A stretch of 9,559 nucleotides of DNA from Spirochaeta sp. (GTDB taxonomy: Bacteria > Spirochaetota > Spirochaetia > DSM-2461). Shown piece by piece: positions 1-7,406 of the stretch. Positions within the stretch are counted from its first letter, which is position 1; every line of letters begins with the position of its first letter. Location of the stretch: positions 1 through 9,559 of the forward strand of contig JAUVIY010000082.1 in assembly GCA_030592625.1 (NCBI GenBank), written 5' to 3'. Below the pieces are notes generated by a model that did no database searches, was not told where the DNA came from, and worked only from the letters and a program-made list of their open reading frames with translations. The translations under genes were made by a program, and so were the position numbers.

Positions 1-1059
1 CGAATCGCAGGAGGCCGTCGAGTCATTCTTTCCACTCTTCTTGCGGAAGAATTTGAGACGGATATCAGGCAGATATCCCTCGCTTTGGATGAGTGGAAGC
101 GCTACGACCGAATGGAAGGAACCGTCAGTGGTTCTCTGGCCATCTTCGGACTGTTCCTGTCCGGTCCTCTCATTATGATGGCACTCCTCACTGGTATGGC
201 CATGAGCGACAGGGTTATCAGGCCACTTGTGGCTCTCGGTGAGGCTACCGGTAAAATCGCCGAGGGTGATTTCAGTTTCCGAGTACTGGCTCCCAAGGAT
301 GATGAACTCGATTTTCTCACAGAGTCGTTCAACAGAATGATCAGCGAACTCGAAGTGAGTCGAACCAAAATTGTTCAGACGGAGAAGGTGGCAGCCTGGC
401 AGGTTATTGCTCAGAGATTGGCACATGAATTGAGAAATCCCCTCACTCCGATAAAACTGTCGGCCCAGCGGGTTCAGCGAAAAGCCATAGAGGGTACACT
501 GAACGATGAGATGGTGAAGAAGTCCATTGAACTCATTCTGAGGGAGGTGGACGGGCTGGACAAGCTTCTTCAGGATTTCCGTGAATTCGCCGGCGGGGGC
601 CTGCCGGAGATATCGACTCTTTTATTGAGACCCATTCTCGTGGAAACTCTGGAGAGATTCAGGGCCGTCGACCCGGCTATTGATTGGATTATGGTTCCTG
701 GTGACGATGAATTGCCTGTACTGGCCGATTCCATGCAGATCCGCCAGGTTCTGGTGAATCTTCTGAAAAATGCTATAGAAGCCGGTTCCACTAAAGTCAC
801 TGTCAGGGCTGATATGATACAGCGGGGAACGACGCCATATGTTCGTATGCTGGTGCGGGATGACGGAGAAGGCATCACCCGGGAACGGGCTTCATCGGTA
901 TTCCAACCGTATAATTCGACTCGGGATCGTGGAACGGGACTCGGACTGGCTGTGGTTGAGCGAATAATCTATGATCATCGTGGCCGTATCTGGTTTGAGT
1001 CGGAGTCGGGTTCCGGAACAGTGTTCTATATCGACTTGCCGGCGGGGGAGGGTACATGA
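1..1059 (+). CDS. NtrY-like sensor histidine kinase, 5' end missing
   Basis: This is a membrane sensor kinase that should autophosphorylate on histidine and pass the phosphate to the response regulator encoded next. The frame is open from base 1, so the N-terminus lies outside the window; 352 residues are visible. In this partial numbering there is the end of an extracytoplasmic sensor segment (1-40), a transmembrane helix (about 42-66), a HAMP linker (about 65-117), a HisKA dimerisation helix with phospho-acceptor H142 in AHELRNPLTP, and an ATPase domain with N-box N257 (LLKNAIEAG), G1 box DDGEGI (287-292), the FQPYNSTR lid region and G2 box GTGLGLA (311-317). The PLTPIKLSAQR sequence and the F-x-PYxST motif are typical of NtrY. 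No PAS domain fits between HAMP and HisKA, where classical NtrY has one. An internal TTG at 85 could be mistaken for a start, but it would remove the sensor. The stop overlaps the next start as ATGA. The signal sensed is unknown. Confidence 0.92.
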   Translation, partial: RIAGGRRVILSTLLAEEFETDIRQISLALDEWKRYDRMEGTVSGSLAIFGLFLSGPLIMMALLTGMAMSDRVIRPLVALGEATGKIAEGDFSFRVLAPKDDELDFLTESFNRMISELEVSRTKIVQTEKVAAWQVIAQRLAHELRNPLTPIKLSAQRVQRKAIEGTLNDEMVKKSIELILREVDGLDKLLQDFREFAGGGLPEISTLLLRPILVETLERFRAVDPAIDWIMVPGDDELPVLADSMQIRQVLVNLLKNAIEAGSTKVTVRADMIQRGTTPYVRMLVRDDGEGITRERASSVFQPYNSTRDRGTGLGLAVVERIIYDHRGRIWFESESGSGTVFYIDLPAGEGT

Positions 1060-2426
1060 GTCGCATTCTTATCATTGATGATGAGCCGGCCATTCAGGAT
1101 GTCCTGGGAGATATCCTGCGTGATGAAGGGTATGAAGTATTTATCGCCGGGGATGGGCTCGAAGGCCTGAGACTACTGAAGACCGAGCCGGTTGATGTTG
1201 TTTTTCTTGATGTATGGCTGCCGGGAAAAGGTGGAATCGATGTCCTGGAGGCAATAAAATCTGATTGGCCGGACGTCGAAGTGGTTATTATTTCAGGTCA
1301 TGCTACGGTGGAAACGGCTGTACGAGCAATAAAACTCGGTGCATACGATTATCTGGAGAAACCCCTGGATCTGGGAAGGGTGGTAACCATCACTCGGAAT
1401 GCGGCCCGGCTGGAGGCTTTAAGGCGAGAGAATGCAGCACTGCGTCAGGGACAGTTCCTGGAAGACGACATGATCGGGGACACCGAAGGAATGCGTCGGA
1501 TTCGGGAAATTGTCGGACAGAGTGCAGCATCGGACTCACGAATGATGATTCTCGGTGAAAACGGTACCGGAAAAGAGCTTGTAGCCCGGATGATTCACAA
1601 TCGCAGCAGACGGTCGACCAGACCTTTTGTCGAGGTGAATTGCGCCGCTATTCCGGACAACCTTATCGAGAGCGAGTTATTCGGCCATGAAAAGGGCGCT
1701 TTCACCGGTGCTGTCGCCAGGCGCCGGGGAAAATTCGAAATCGCCGACACCGGAACCCTGTTTCTGGATGAAGTGGCTGATATGACACTGGAAGCTCAGG
1801 CTAAAGTTCTTCGCGCCGTTCAGGAAATGACCTTCGAACGGGTCGGTGGTGAGGATCAGATCCATGTGGATGTCAGAATCATCTCCGCAACTAATAAAGA
1901 CATCCGACGTGAAGTGGAGGAAGGCCGGTTCCGGGAAGATCTGTATTTCCGACTCAATGTGATTCCCCTGTCGGTACCTCCCCTGAGGGAACGCCGTGAT
2001 GACCTCCCGATTCTGATCGATTACTTTCATAAAAGCCTTGTGAAGGGTGATAATGACGCCTCACCTCCCGGTTTCTCGGCTGAGGCCATGAAACTTCTTA
2101 CCGAATATCCCTGGCCCGGGAACATTCGGGAGTTGAAGAATTTTATCGAGAGAGTTACCATTCTTGTAGACGAGACCGTAGTAACCGAGGAAACGGCCCG
2201 GTATTATCTCGGTAAAGCGGGTTCCCGTCTGTCGGTCGTTTCAGCCGACCGCGAATATGATACTATGAAACTCGGTGAAGCCAGGGATCTTTTTGAGAAA
2301 CGCCTGGTGGAACGGCGGCTCGAAGAGAACGGATTCAACATTGCAAAAACCGCGCAGGCCCTGGGAGTCTATCCCAGTAACCTGCATGGAAAGATAAAGA
2401 AATACAGTGTCGAGATAAGGAAATGA
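1056..2426 (+). CDS. NtrX/NtrC-family sigma54-dependent response regulator
   Basis: This cytoplasmic transcription activator has the complete three-domain NtrC layout in 456 residues, the usual length. The receiver domain (1-120) has acidic pocket D8/D9, phosphorylation site D52 (FLDVWLPG) and K102, and closely resembles NtrX receivers. The AAA+ domain (about 137-375) has Walker A GENGTGKE (167-174), the sigma54-contacting GAFTGA loop (214-219), Walker B TLFLDE (234-239), the arginine-rich RFREDLYFRLNV segment (291-302) and the WPGN sensor motif (353-356). A Fis-type helix-turn-helix ends the protein (about 410-450, NIAKTAQALG). All residues needed for ATP-driven sigma54 activation are present, unlike some alphaproteobacterial NtrX proteins that have lost GAFTGA. 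The ATG overlaps the kinase stop by 4 nt and the stop overlaps the lexA start by 4 nt, so the partner kinase is almost certainly the upstream gene. I leave the symbol empty because NtrX versus another NtrC paralogue cannot be settled from sequence alone. Confidence 0.94.
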   Translation: MSRILIIDDEPAIQDVLGDILRDEGYEVFIAGDGLEGLRLLKTEPVDVVFLDVWLPGKGGIDVLEAIKSDWPDVEVVIISGHATVETAVRAIKLGAYDYLEKPLDLGRVVTITRNAARLEALRRENAALRQGQFLEDDMIGDTEGMRRIREIVGQSAASDSRMMILGENGTGKELVARMIHNRSRRSTRPFVEVNCAAIPDNLIESELFGHEKGAFTGAVARRRGKFEIADTGTLFLDEVADMTLEAQAKVLRAVQEMTFERVGGEDQIHVDVRIISATNKDIRREVEEGRFREDLYFRLNVIPLSVPPLRERRDDLPILIDYFHKSLVKGDNDASPPGFSAEAMKLLTEYPWPGNIRELKNFIERVTILVDETVVTEETARYYLGKAGSRLSVVSADREYDTMKLGEARDLFEKRLVERRLEENGFNIAKTAQALGVYPSNLHGKIKKYSVEIRK

Positions 2427-3025
2427 AGGCTCCAACGAGACGACAAACCGAAGTCCTCGATTTTCTCAAGTCGTTCTTGAGCGCTCATAAGTATCCTCCG
2501 ACCATCAGAGAGATTGCCGGTCATTTCGGAATATCGGTTAAGGGTGCCTACGACCATGTGAAGGCCCTTGAGAAAAAAGGTCTCATAGCCTGCGATAATA
2601 ACCGCTCTCGAGCCATTGAGATATTCGAGCCGCCATCCGATTCGGAAAACGAGCAAGTGCAGATTCCGCTTCTCGGTCATGTTGCGGCGGGAATGCCTCT
2701 TTTTGCCGAAGAGAACAATGAAGGTACCCTGACGCTGCCTGGCTCTATAGTGGGAAACGGACGAGTCTTTGCTCTACGTGTTGAAGGCGACAGTATGATC
2801 GGTGCCGGTATCTTCGACGGTGATGTTGCCGTATTCGCTCACCAGTCCCAGGTTGAGAACGGACAGATTGTTGTGGCCATGGTGGATGAAGCCGTCACTT
2901 TGAAGCGTTTTTACAAAGAGAAGAATCGGGTCCGGCTCCAGGCCGAGAACCCTGCCTATCCGCCGTTATATACCGCAGATGTCCGTATACTGGGACGCCT
3001 GGTCACCCTGATCCGTTCCTACTAG
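2423..3025 (+). CDS. lexA: LexA repressor, SOS regulator and self-cleaving serine peptidase
   Basis: LexA represses DNA damage genes and is inactivated by RecA-stimulated self-cleavage. The 200-residue length is standard. The N-terminal winged helix-turn-helix covers about 1-65 (RRQTEVLDFL, PPTIREIA, then the recognition helix within SVKGAYDHVKALEKKGLI). The C-terminal S24 peptidase domain has the cleavage site A89-G90 in HVAAGMP, nucleophile S124 in VEGDSM and the general-base lysine K161 in VTLKRF, so both DNA-binding and autoproteolysis appear intact. The start codon lies inside the stop of the response regulator gene (ATGA), which implies translational coupling, and no separate promoter or ribosome site is obvious. 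I found no convincing LexA operator just upstream, so autoregulation, if it exists, would need a distant or lineage-specific box. The gene's place directly behind a two-component system is unusual. Confidence 0.97.
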   Translation: MKAPTRRQTEVLDFLKSFLSAHKYPPTIREIAGHFGISVKGAYDHVKALEKKGLIACDNNRSRAIEIFEPPSDSENEQVQIPLLGHVAAGMPLFAEENNEGTLTLPGSIVGNGRVFALRVEGDSMIGAGIFDGDVAVFAHQSQVENGQIVVAMVDEAVTLKRFYKEKNRVRLQAENPAYPPLYTADVRILGRLVTLIRSY

Positions 3026-3038
3026 GTCGGATAGTAAA

Positions 3039-4025
3039 ATGCCCCGCAAGTTTCTTCCCGTGTATTTTTTCCCCGGCCCTGAAGTGGGTAAAAAACGGGA
3101 GCATATCATATCCCTGAAACAGGCTCTGACCGATCAGGACGGAGAAGTTCCTGAACAACATAGATTCTACCCCTATGATACCGAAACCGCAGAGATTGTA
3201 TCACTTTTAAAGAACGGTTCCCTTTTTTCGTCCAGGCGTCTGGTTATCGTTGCCGATGCACATGTACTCAAAGCCGCCGATATCAAGATATTCAAGGATT
3301 ATATCGCGTCCCCGTCACCTGAAGCCGTTTTGGTCTTCACTACCGATGAGGACCCCGGTTCCCGGGATTATCCCCGGTCTCTGGCCGACGCTCTCCCCAA
3401 GAATGCCGTAGAAGTATTCTGGGAGATGTTTGAACGGGATAAGCGGGGCTGGGTGATGAGGTTTTTTCGAGAGAAGGGACTTCGGGCTGATAACAGCGCG
3501 GTGGATCTTCTGCTTGATGTGACCGAGGGAACGACCGACGCTCTCCGTGAAGCTTGTGAATTACTCGCCTTTTCCGTGGATTCCCAACAGATTATTTCCG
3601 AGGCCGATATAGACCGGGTATTGGAGCATGGGCGGGAAGAGACCGTTTACAGTCTCTTCGACCGTTTCTGCCGCCGTGATCTGGGGGGCGTTCTGGAAGC
3701 CTACCGGAAGATAATGCATTCGGATCCGGGTTCGGTAGACAGGATATTATCGATGCTGGCCGATTCCATGGTGCATCTGAGGGATTTTGCGGCTTTGGTG
3801 ACCCGGGGATTGTCTCCTGAGAATGCCGTCAGGGAACTCAAGCTCAGAGGTGGGAAAAGGGCTGTCCGGGCTTATACCGACGGGGCACATCGGTTCAGCG
3901 AAGATGAACTTGCCGCTGCGGTCCGTCGACTGATCGATCTGGAGTCCTGGCTGCGGACGGCTCCCAGAGAATTGAGAGCTCCCAAGACCGAAATCTGGTT
4001 CTGCAGCGTCATCGGCAAAACTTAA
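3039..4025 (+). CDS. holA: DNA polymerase III subunit delta
   Basis: HolA is the clamp-loader delta subunit; it opens the beta sliding clamp so that the clamp can be loaded on primed DNA. The 328-residue length fits the family. The family pattern can be followed: an N-terminal domain with the SLFSSRRLVIV strand (61-71) and the FTTDEDPGSRD strand/loop (100-110), the FERDKRGWVMRFFREKGLRAD helix pair (131-151), the TEGTTDALREACELLAF motif (162-178) that pairs with family sequences of the form g.dl..l.nEleKL, and a helical C-terminal domain beginning near ETVYSLFDRF (201). HolA sequences diverge strongly, so the call rests on this overall pattern more than on catalytic residues. The gene follows lexA after 13 nt; the ribosome site is weak (only AGG/GG-type matches in 3024-3031), consistent with readthrough from lexA. 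Its TAA overlaps the stop codon of the convergent gene. Confidence 0.87.
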   Translation: MPRKFLPVYFFPGPEVGKKREHIISLKQALTDQDGEVPEQHRFYPYDTETAEIVSLLKNGSLFSSRRLVIVADAHVLKAADIKIFKDYIASPSPEAVLVFTTDEDPGSRDYPRSLADALPKNAVEVFWEMFERDKRGWVMRFFREKGLRADNSAVDLLLDVTEGTTDALREACELLAFSVDSQQIISEADIDRVLEHGREETVYSLFDRFCRRDLGGVLEAYRKIMHSDPGSVDRILSMLADSMVHLRDFAALVTRGLSPENAVRELKLRGGKRAVRAYTDGAHRFSEDELAAAVRRLIDLESWLRTAPRELRAPKTEIWFCSVIGKT

Positions 4026-5887
4026 CCACCCTCGACGACAGTGCTGATTTCCGGTTCGTAGTAGAGAATCCTGATGGTTTCCTTTTCCACTTTATGTCTG
4101 ATCTTCACATAAAGGGTTTCGTTCACTGCATCGTAATACCAGCCGGCATAGTAACGCTGGAAGTTCGGATCCCCGTTCCATCGTATGCCGTTCATGAAGA
4201 GAACGTTGAAACGCTTGATTCCCTTGATGGCAAGGTGATGTATTGAGCCGATTGGAAAGTCCATGGTAATCGTGGTTTCCCTGGGTGTGCTTCTTAAAGT
4301 GAATCTTTCGGTTCCGGTGATGGCCCAGGATCCTGAGCCGAGTTCTTTGGCAAGGGAAACGTGCCGGGGATATGCCGGAGAATTGACGATTGACGGGTAA
4401 AGTCTTTCCGGAGCGATTGAACCTTCTGTGACGATTTCTCCGTTACCCTCAAAGAACAGTTTGGCCGGGATCATTCCGTTATCATCCGCGTAACTCAAGG
4501 TTGATAAAACCAACTGTCTGCCGACGGACTGATATAGGCTGTCATTGTTTCTCTGTGCTTCAGCCATCAGCAGGACACCGGCGGCGATTGAGAGATTCAG
4601 ATCGATAGATCCATCCTCTTCAACCAGCCAGAGATCGTCTTTAACCCAGAAAATCCTCGGTATTATAAAGACGTCGAAATAGTTCTTCCTCAGAGCGGGA
4701 TCATTTACCGCGTCATCAAGGGTCAGCTCGTTGGCCTTCTGCAATATCGTGAGTCTGTCGATGATTTCCGTATTGGTGGTATCCGGAGGAGGGGGTCGCC
4801 GGGCAAAGTCCACCAGAAGTGACGCTTCCGCTGAGAAACCTGAATCAAGCAGGGTGGTGAGAGCCGATTCAATACCGAAAGCCGGAGATTCATCATTCAT
4901 TGAAGAAATGAGTATTCTCGCGACCGAACCCAACTGTTGTCTGTGAACACGACTGTGATTTATAATATTCCCCAGATAGGGACTGGGCAGCCAGCCGATA
5001 TCCTTCGGGGCCCGGTCGGCTACAGACACAACAGACTGGAGTTGAGACGGCAACTGTCCCTGAACTACGGCATCGGCCAGAATTGCGGCAGCCAGACCGT
5101 CATCCCACCGCGCCTTGCCTTTTTCATCAATCCACAGGCCCTGACGGGTGTCTATACGGGATTTCCATCCGTTTCGTGTTACTGAGAGCCAATCTTCGAT
5201 TATCCTCTCATAAATTGCCGGTGAAGGCGCAGTGCCTTGACTGAACCATTCGGAAGTGTTCAGTCCACCGCCTCGATGATCGTCGGTTATTTCAAGAAAC
5301 GGATCGGCTTTATCCAGCACCACCAGATTAAGGCGGCGCTTTTCAGGATTCCATGAGGAATCACTTGGTAGGGAAGCGATGTACTCCGTATCGGGAGTGG
5401 TGATGCTGAGGGTTCCGGGACGGTCCTGGTTGATTGATATTCTAATGCCGTTTTCGGGTTGAAGCGGAAGTTCAATGGAGCGGACCGGTGGGACCGTTGT
5501 CGGGATTTCCGGAATGAGAGTTACGGCACTGTCATGTGGATCGGAAAGAATTGTGAAACCGGCCCCTTCGCTCAGGATAACCCGTACAGAACTATCCTCT
5601 TTCTTCCATCCTGCTATTTCAAGGTTATGGCGGATACCGTCATCAGTGATAAGGACGGCCTTGTTACTTTTCCGGAATGAGAGTTCCAACCCGTTGGCAC
5701 TGATTTTCAGCCGTCTGATCTGAGGCGGTGAAAGTGTTGTCCCGATACTGGATCGTCCCTTGACGACAATTCCGCCGACGGCGGTACTGAAACTTTCCAC
5801 CCTGGTGAAATGAATGGTGAGAAAACCGATTGCCAGTAATATATAGGCCGAAGCAAAAAAGGTCCGGCCGGGAAATGCCCTATTCAT
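4022..5887 (-). CDS. Unrecognised 621-residue membrane-anchored or exported protein
   Basis: I do not recognise this protein. Residues 10-27 form one hydrophobic helix (TFFASAYILLAIGFLTIH) after a short basic start, giving a signal anchor or uncleaved signal peptide; the rest is hydrophilic and probably sits in the periplasm. Residues about 35-205 look beta-rich. Residues about 220-500 look mainly helical, with repeated small-residue helices such as LSIAAGVLLMAEAQ (432-445) and LVLSTLSYADDNGMIPA (459-475), which recall an alpha/alpha-toroid; this fold guess is inference only. Residues about 525-612 look like a beta sandwich (YYDAVNETLYVKIRH). A proline run PPPP (365-368) lies in the middle. 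An in-frame TAG nine bases upstream fixes the ATG at 5887 as the start. It is the only minus-strand gene here, convergent with holA and divergent from the TPR lipoprotein. Codon usage resembles the neighbours, so the gene looks resident. Confidence 0.88.
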   Translation of the reverse strand: MNRAFPGRTFFASAYILLAIGFLTIHFTRVESFSTAVGGIVVKGRSSIGTTLSPPQIRRLKISANGLELSFRKSNKAVLITDDGIRHNLEIAGWKKEDSSVRVILSEGAGFTILSDPHDSAVTLIPEIPTTVPPVRSIELPLQPENGIRISINQDRPGTLSITTPDTEYIASLPSDSSWNPEKRRLNLVVLDKADPFLEITDDHRGGGLNTSEWFSQGTAPSPAIYERIIEDWLSVTRNGWKSRIDTRQGLWIDEKGKARWDDGLAAAILADAVVQGQLPSQLQSVVSVADRAPKDIGWLPSPYLGNIINHSRVHRQQLGSVARILISSMNDESPAFGIESALTTLLDSGFSAEASLLVDFARRPPPPDTTNTEIIDRLTILQKANELTLDDAVNDPALRKNYFDVFIIPRIFWVKDDLWLVEEDGSIDLNLSIAAGVLLMAEAQRNNDSLYQSVGRQLVLSTLSYADDNGMIPAKLFFEGNGEIVTEGSIAPERLYPSIVNSPAYPRHVSLAKELGSGSWAITGTERFTLRSTPRETTITMDFPIGSIHHLAIKGIKRFNVLFMNGIRWNGDPNFQRYYAGWYYDAVNETLYVKIRHKVEKETIRILYYEPEISTVVEGG

Positions 5888-5895
5888 TGGGACCT

Positions 5896-5924
5896 ATGAT
5901 ACCGACGTCGGTACTACGGGACAA
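5896..5924 (-). promoter_or_regulatory. Candidate sigma70-type promoter for the 621-residue protein gene
   Basis: Read on the minus strand, TTGTCC (5919-5924) and TATCAT (5896-5901) are separated by exactly 17 bp. Transcription would then begin near 5889, only about two bases before the ATG at 5887, so the mRNA would be leaderless or almost so. The AGG closest to the start (between the -10 box and the ATG) would then not be available as a full Shine-Dalgarno site. Prediction from consensus match only. Confidence 0.45.
5900..5913. promoter_or_regulatory. Perfect 14-bp palindrome, candidate operator
   Basis: TACCGACGTCGGTA is identical to its own reverse complement. It sits in the 17-bp spacer of the leftward promoter candidate and overlaps the -10 box by two bases, a place where a dimeric regulator would block or remodel that promoter. 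No second copy was seen in the window and the binding protein is unknown. Confidence 0.4.
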
Positions 5925-5926
5925 GG

Positions 5927-5956
5927 TTGCCCGGGTGTCGATGGGTCGGCTATCAT
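5927..5956 (+). promoter_or_regulatory. Candidate sigma70-type promoter for the TPR lipoprotein operon
   Basis: TTGCCC (5927-5932) and TATCAT (5951-5956) are separated by 18 bp, giving a start near 5963 and a leader of about 20 nt that contains the ribosome site. Its -35 box lies two bases from the -35 box of the leftward promoter, so the two promoters are back to back. Prediction from consensus match only. Confidence 0.45.
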
Positions 5957-5983
5957 TACTCCCGGTTCTACTTAGGAGATCTC

Positions 5984-7405
5984 ATGTTCCGACATTTCAT
6001 GAAAGCTGTATTTTATGTCTTCTTCATTTTTACTCTGCTGCTCAGTTCGTGCTATACGTCCAACACATCAGATGAAGGAAATGCTGCAGTAGAAGGTTCT
6101 GTAACAAAAGAGAAAACAGATAGCGTATCTGCTGTTGAAGCGGAGAATGCCGCTGAAGTCCTTGCTTCTTTCTATACGGAGACCGACGATTCGGGTGAAG
6201 CTCTGGCAGCGCTTGAAGATGCCGGTGTCGAATCCATGGATATCGAGTCCCGTCTTATATATGCGGTTCTTCTCAGAAGCGAGGGGCGTCTGGATGAATC
6301 CAGGGATCAGCTCGAATTCATTGTCGGGGAGGATCCTTCCAGAGCTCTTGCCTGGTACAACCTTGCGCTGGTGGAGCATGCTGCCGGTGATGATTCGGCC
6401 AGGGATTCATCGCTTGATTCCGCCCTTGCGGCGGATGAAACATTGGCCGATATCTATGCATTCCGGGGAAACCTTGCCATTGCAGGTTCCAACTGGGCCG
6501 GGGCCGAGGCGAATCTGCAAAAAGCATTGGAACTGCAGCCCGATTCGATTGAATCAATGATGGGCATGGCCTGGGTGATGGCCAAGACTGAGCGTCTTGA
6601 AGAAGCTCTGGCATTATTGGATAAGGCCGTGGAACTCGATCCGGAGTTCGTCTATGTTCGTGTGGACCGGTCCAGGGTCAATGTCGCTCTGAGAAACTAC
6701 AATGATGCGGAAGACGATCTGGATTTCGCCATAAAGAAAGAACCCACCGTCCCGTGGCATTACCTGGATCGGGCCAGGATCAGGCTTCGTCATTTCCAGG
6801 ATTATGAAGGTGCGCTGGAAGACCTGGATACCGTTGAGCGTCTGGATCCCGGTAATTTTTTTGCCCTTGTTTATCTGGCAGGTCTGCATGATGAACAACG
6901 CCGCTTCTTACTGGCAGGGGACTACTATCGGCGGGTTGTGGATATGCGTCCCGACTATATCTGGGCCTATATGCCTCTTGGTAAGTTCGCCTGGATGGAA
7001 GGGGACTTTAATGAGGCCGCAAAATGGTATCAGAAGGCTGCTGCCGAGGATCCTGACGATTTTACCTTTCCGCTCATGGCTGGGCTTTCGATGCTCAGGT
7101 CCGGTAATGTGAGAGAAGCGGATAAACTGTTTTCCGAAACACTGAGGATGTTCGAGCAGGGTGAAACCGCTTACGAAGTCGTCAGGTTCTGCGCAGAACG
7201 GAATTCGGATTTCTATGCGGTAAATGCCTTGAATAAAGAATCAAATGAGACCTTACGTGAGAGGCTCTGGTTTTATCTGGGTGCATTGTATGAATTTGAA
7301 AACAATAATGCCGGCGCATCCGCTGTCTTTCAACGGCTGGCTGAGCGAACCGGTGAGATGGAATACGATCTCGCCTGGGCGGCGTTGTATGGAGTGGAAG
7401 GATAA
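5984..7405 (+). CDS. TPR-repeat lipoprotein
   Basis: This is a 473-residue exported lipoprotein that probably acts as a protein-protein scaffold in the cell envelope. The start is chosen by AGGAGA at 5974-5979, placed well before the ATG; a longer frame beginning TTG at 5927 has no ribosome site and would cover the promoter. Residues 1-22 form a type II signal peptide (MFRHFMKAVFYVFFIF followed by LLLSS) and C23 is the lipidation residue. A low-complexity acidic linker (24-60) follows. From about 88 to 392 there are roughly eight TPR-like units with periodic W/Y-L-A-G-A-P patterns, for example ALAWYNLALVEHAAGD (121-136), NWAGAEANLQKALELQPDS (170-188), RLEEALALLDKAVELDPEF (204-222) and FNEAAKWYQKAAAEDPDDF (342-360). 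The C-terminal 80 residues are less regular but still helical. It is followed one base later by a TraB-family gene, so the two are probably co-transcribed. The ligand is unknown. Confidence 0.93.
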   Translation: MFRHFMKAVFYVFFIFTLLLSSCYTSNTSDEGNAAVEGSVTKEKTDSVSAVEAENAAEVLASFYTETDDSGEALAALEDAGVESMDIESRLIYAVLLRSEGRLDESRDQLEFIVGEDPSRALAWYNLALVEHAAGDDSARDSSLDSALAADETLADIYAFRGNLAIAGSNWAGAEANLQKALELQPDSIESMMGMAWVMAKTERLEEALALLDKAVELDPEFVYVRVDRSRVNVALRNYNDAEDDLDFAIKKEPTVPWHYLDRARIRLRHFQDYEGALEDLDTVERLDPGNFFALVYLAGLHDEQRRFLLAGDYYRRVVDMRPDYIWAYMPLGKFAWMEGDFNEAAKWYQKAAAEDPDDFTFPLMAGLSMLRSGNVREADKLFSETLRMFEQGETAYEVVRFCAERNSDFYAVNALNKESNETLRERLWFYLGALYEFENNNAGASAVFQRLAERTGEMEYDLAWAALYGVEG

Positions 7406-7406
7406 A

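Noticed and set aside
2233..2251. CGGTCG/CGACCG hairpin in the linker of the response regulator gene as an attenuator before lexA
   Set aside because: It has only six base pairs, no T run, and lies about 170 bases before lexA within coding sequence.
2465..2481. CTCAAG/CTTGAG inverted repeat inside the start of lexA as a LexA operator
   Set aside because: It lies within codons for conserved LexA residues, matches no known LexA box (GAAC-N4-GTTC or TTTG-N5-CAAA types), and probably arises by chance.
5927..5983. Longer N-terminus of the TPR lipoprotein from TTG 5927
   Set aside because: No ribosome site precedes it, it would bury the lipoprotein signal peptide, and AGGAGA sits ideally before ATG 5984.
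7245..7406. Extension of the TraB-family protein upstream to 7245
   Set aside because: It overlaps the TPR gene by more than 150 bases in another frame, while ATG 7407 has a ribosome site and family-typical N-terminus.
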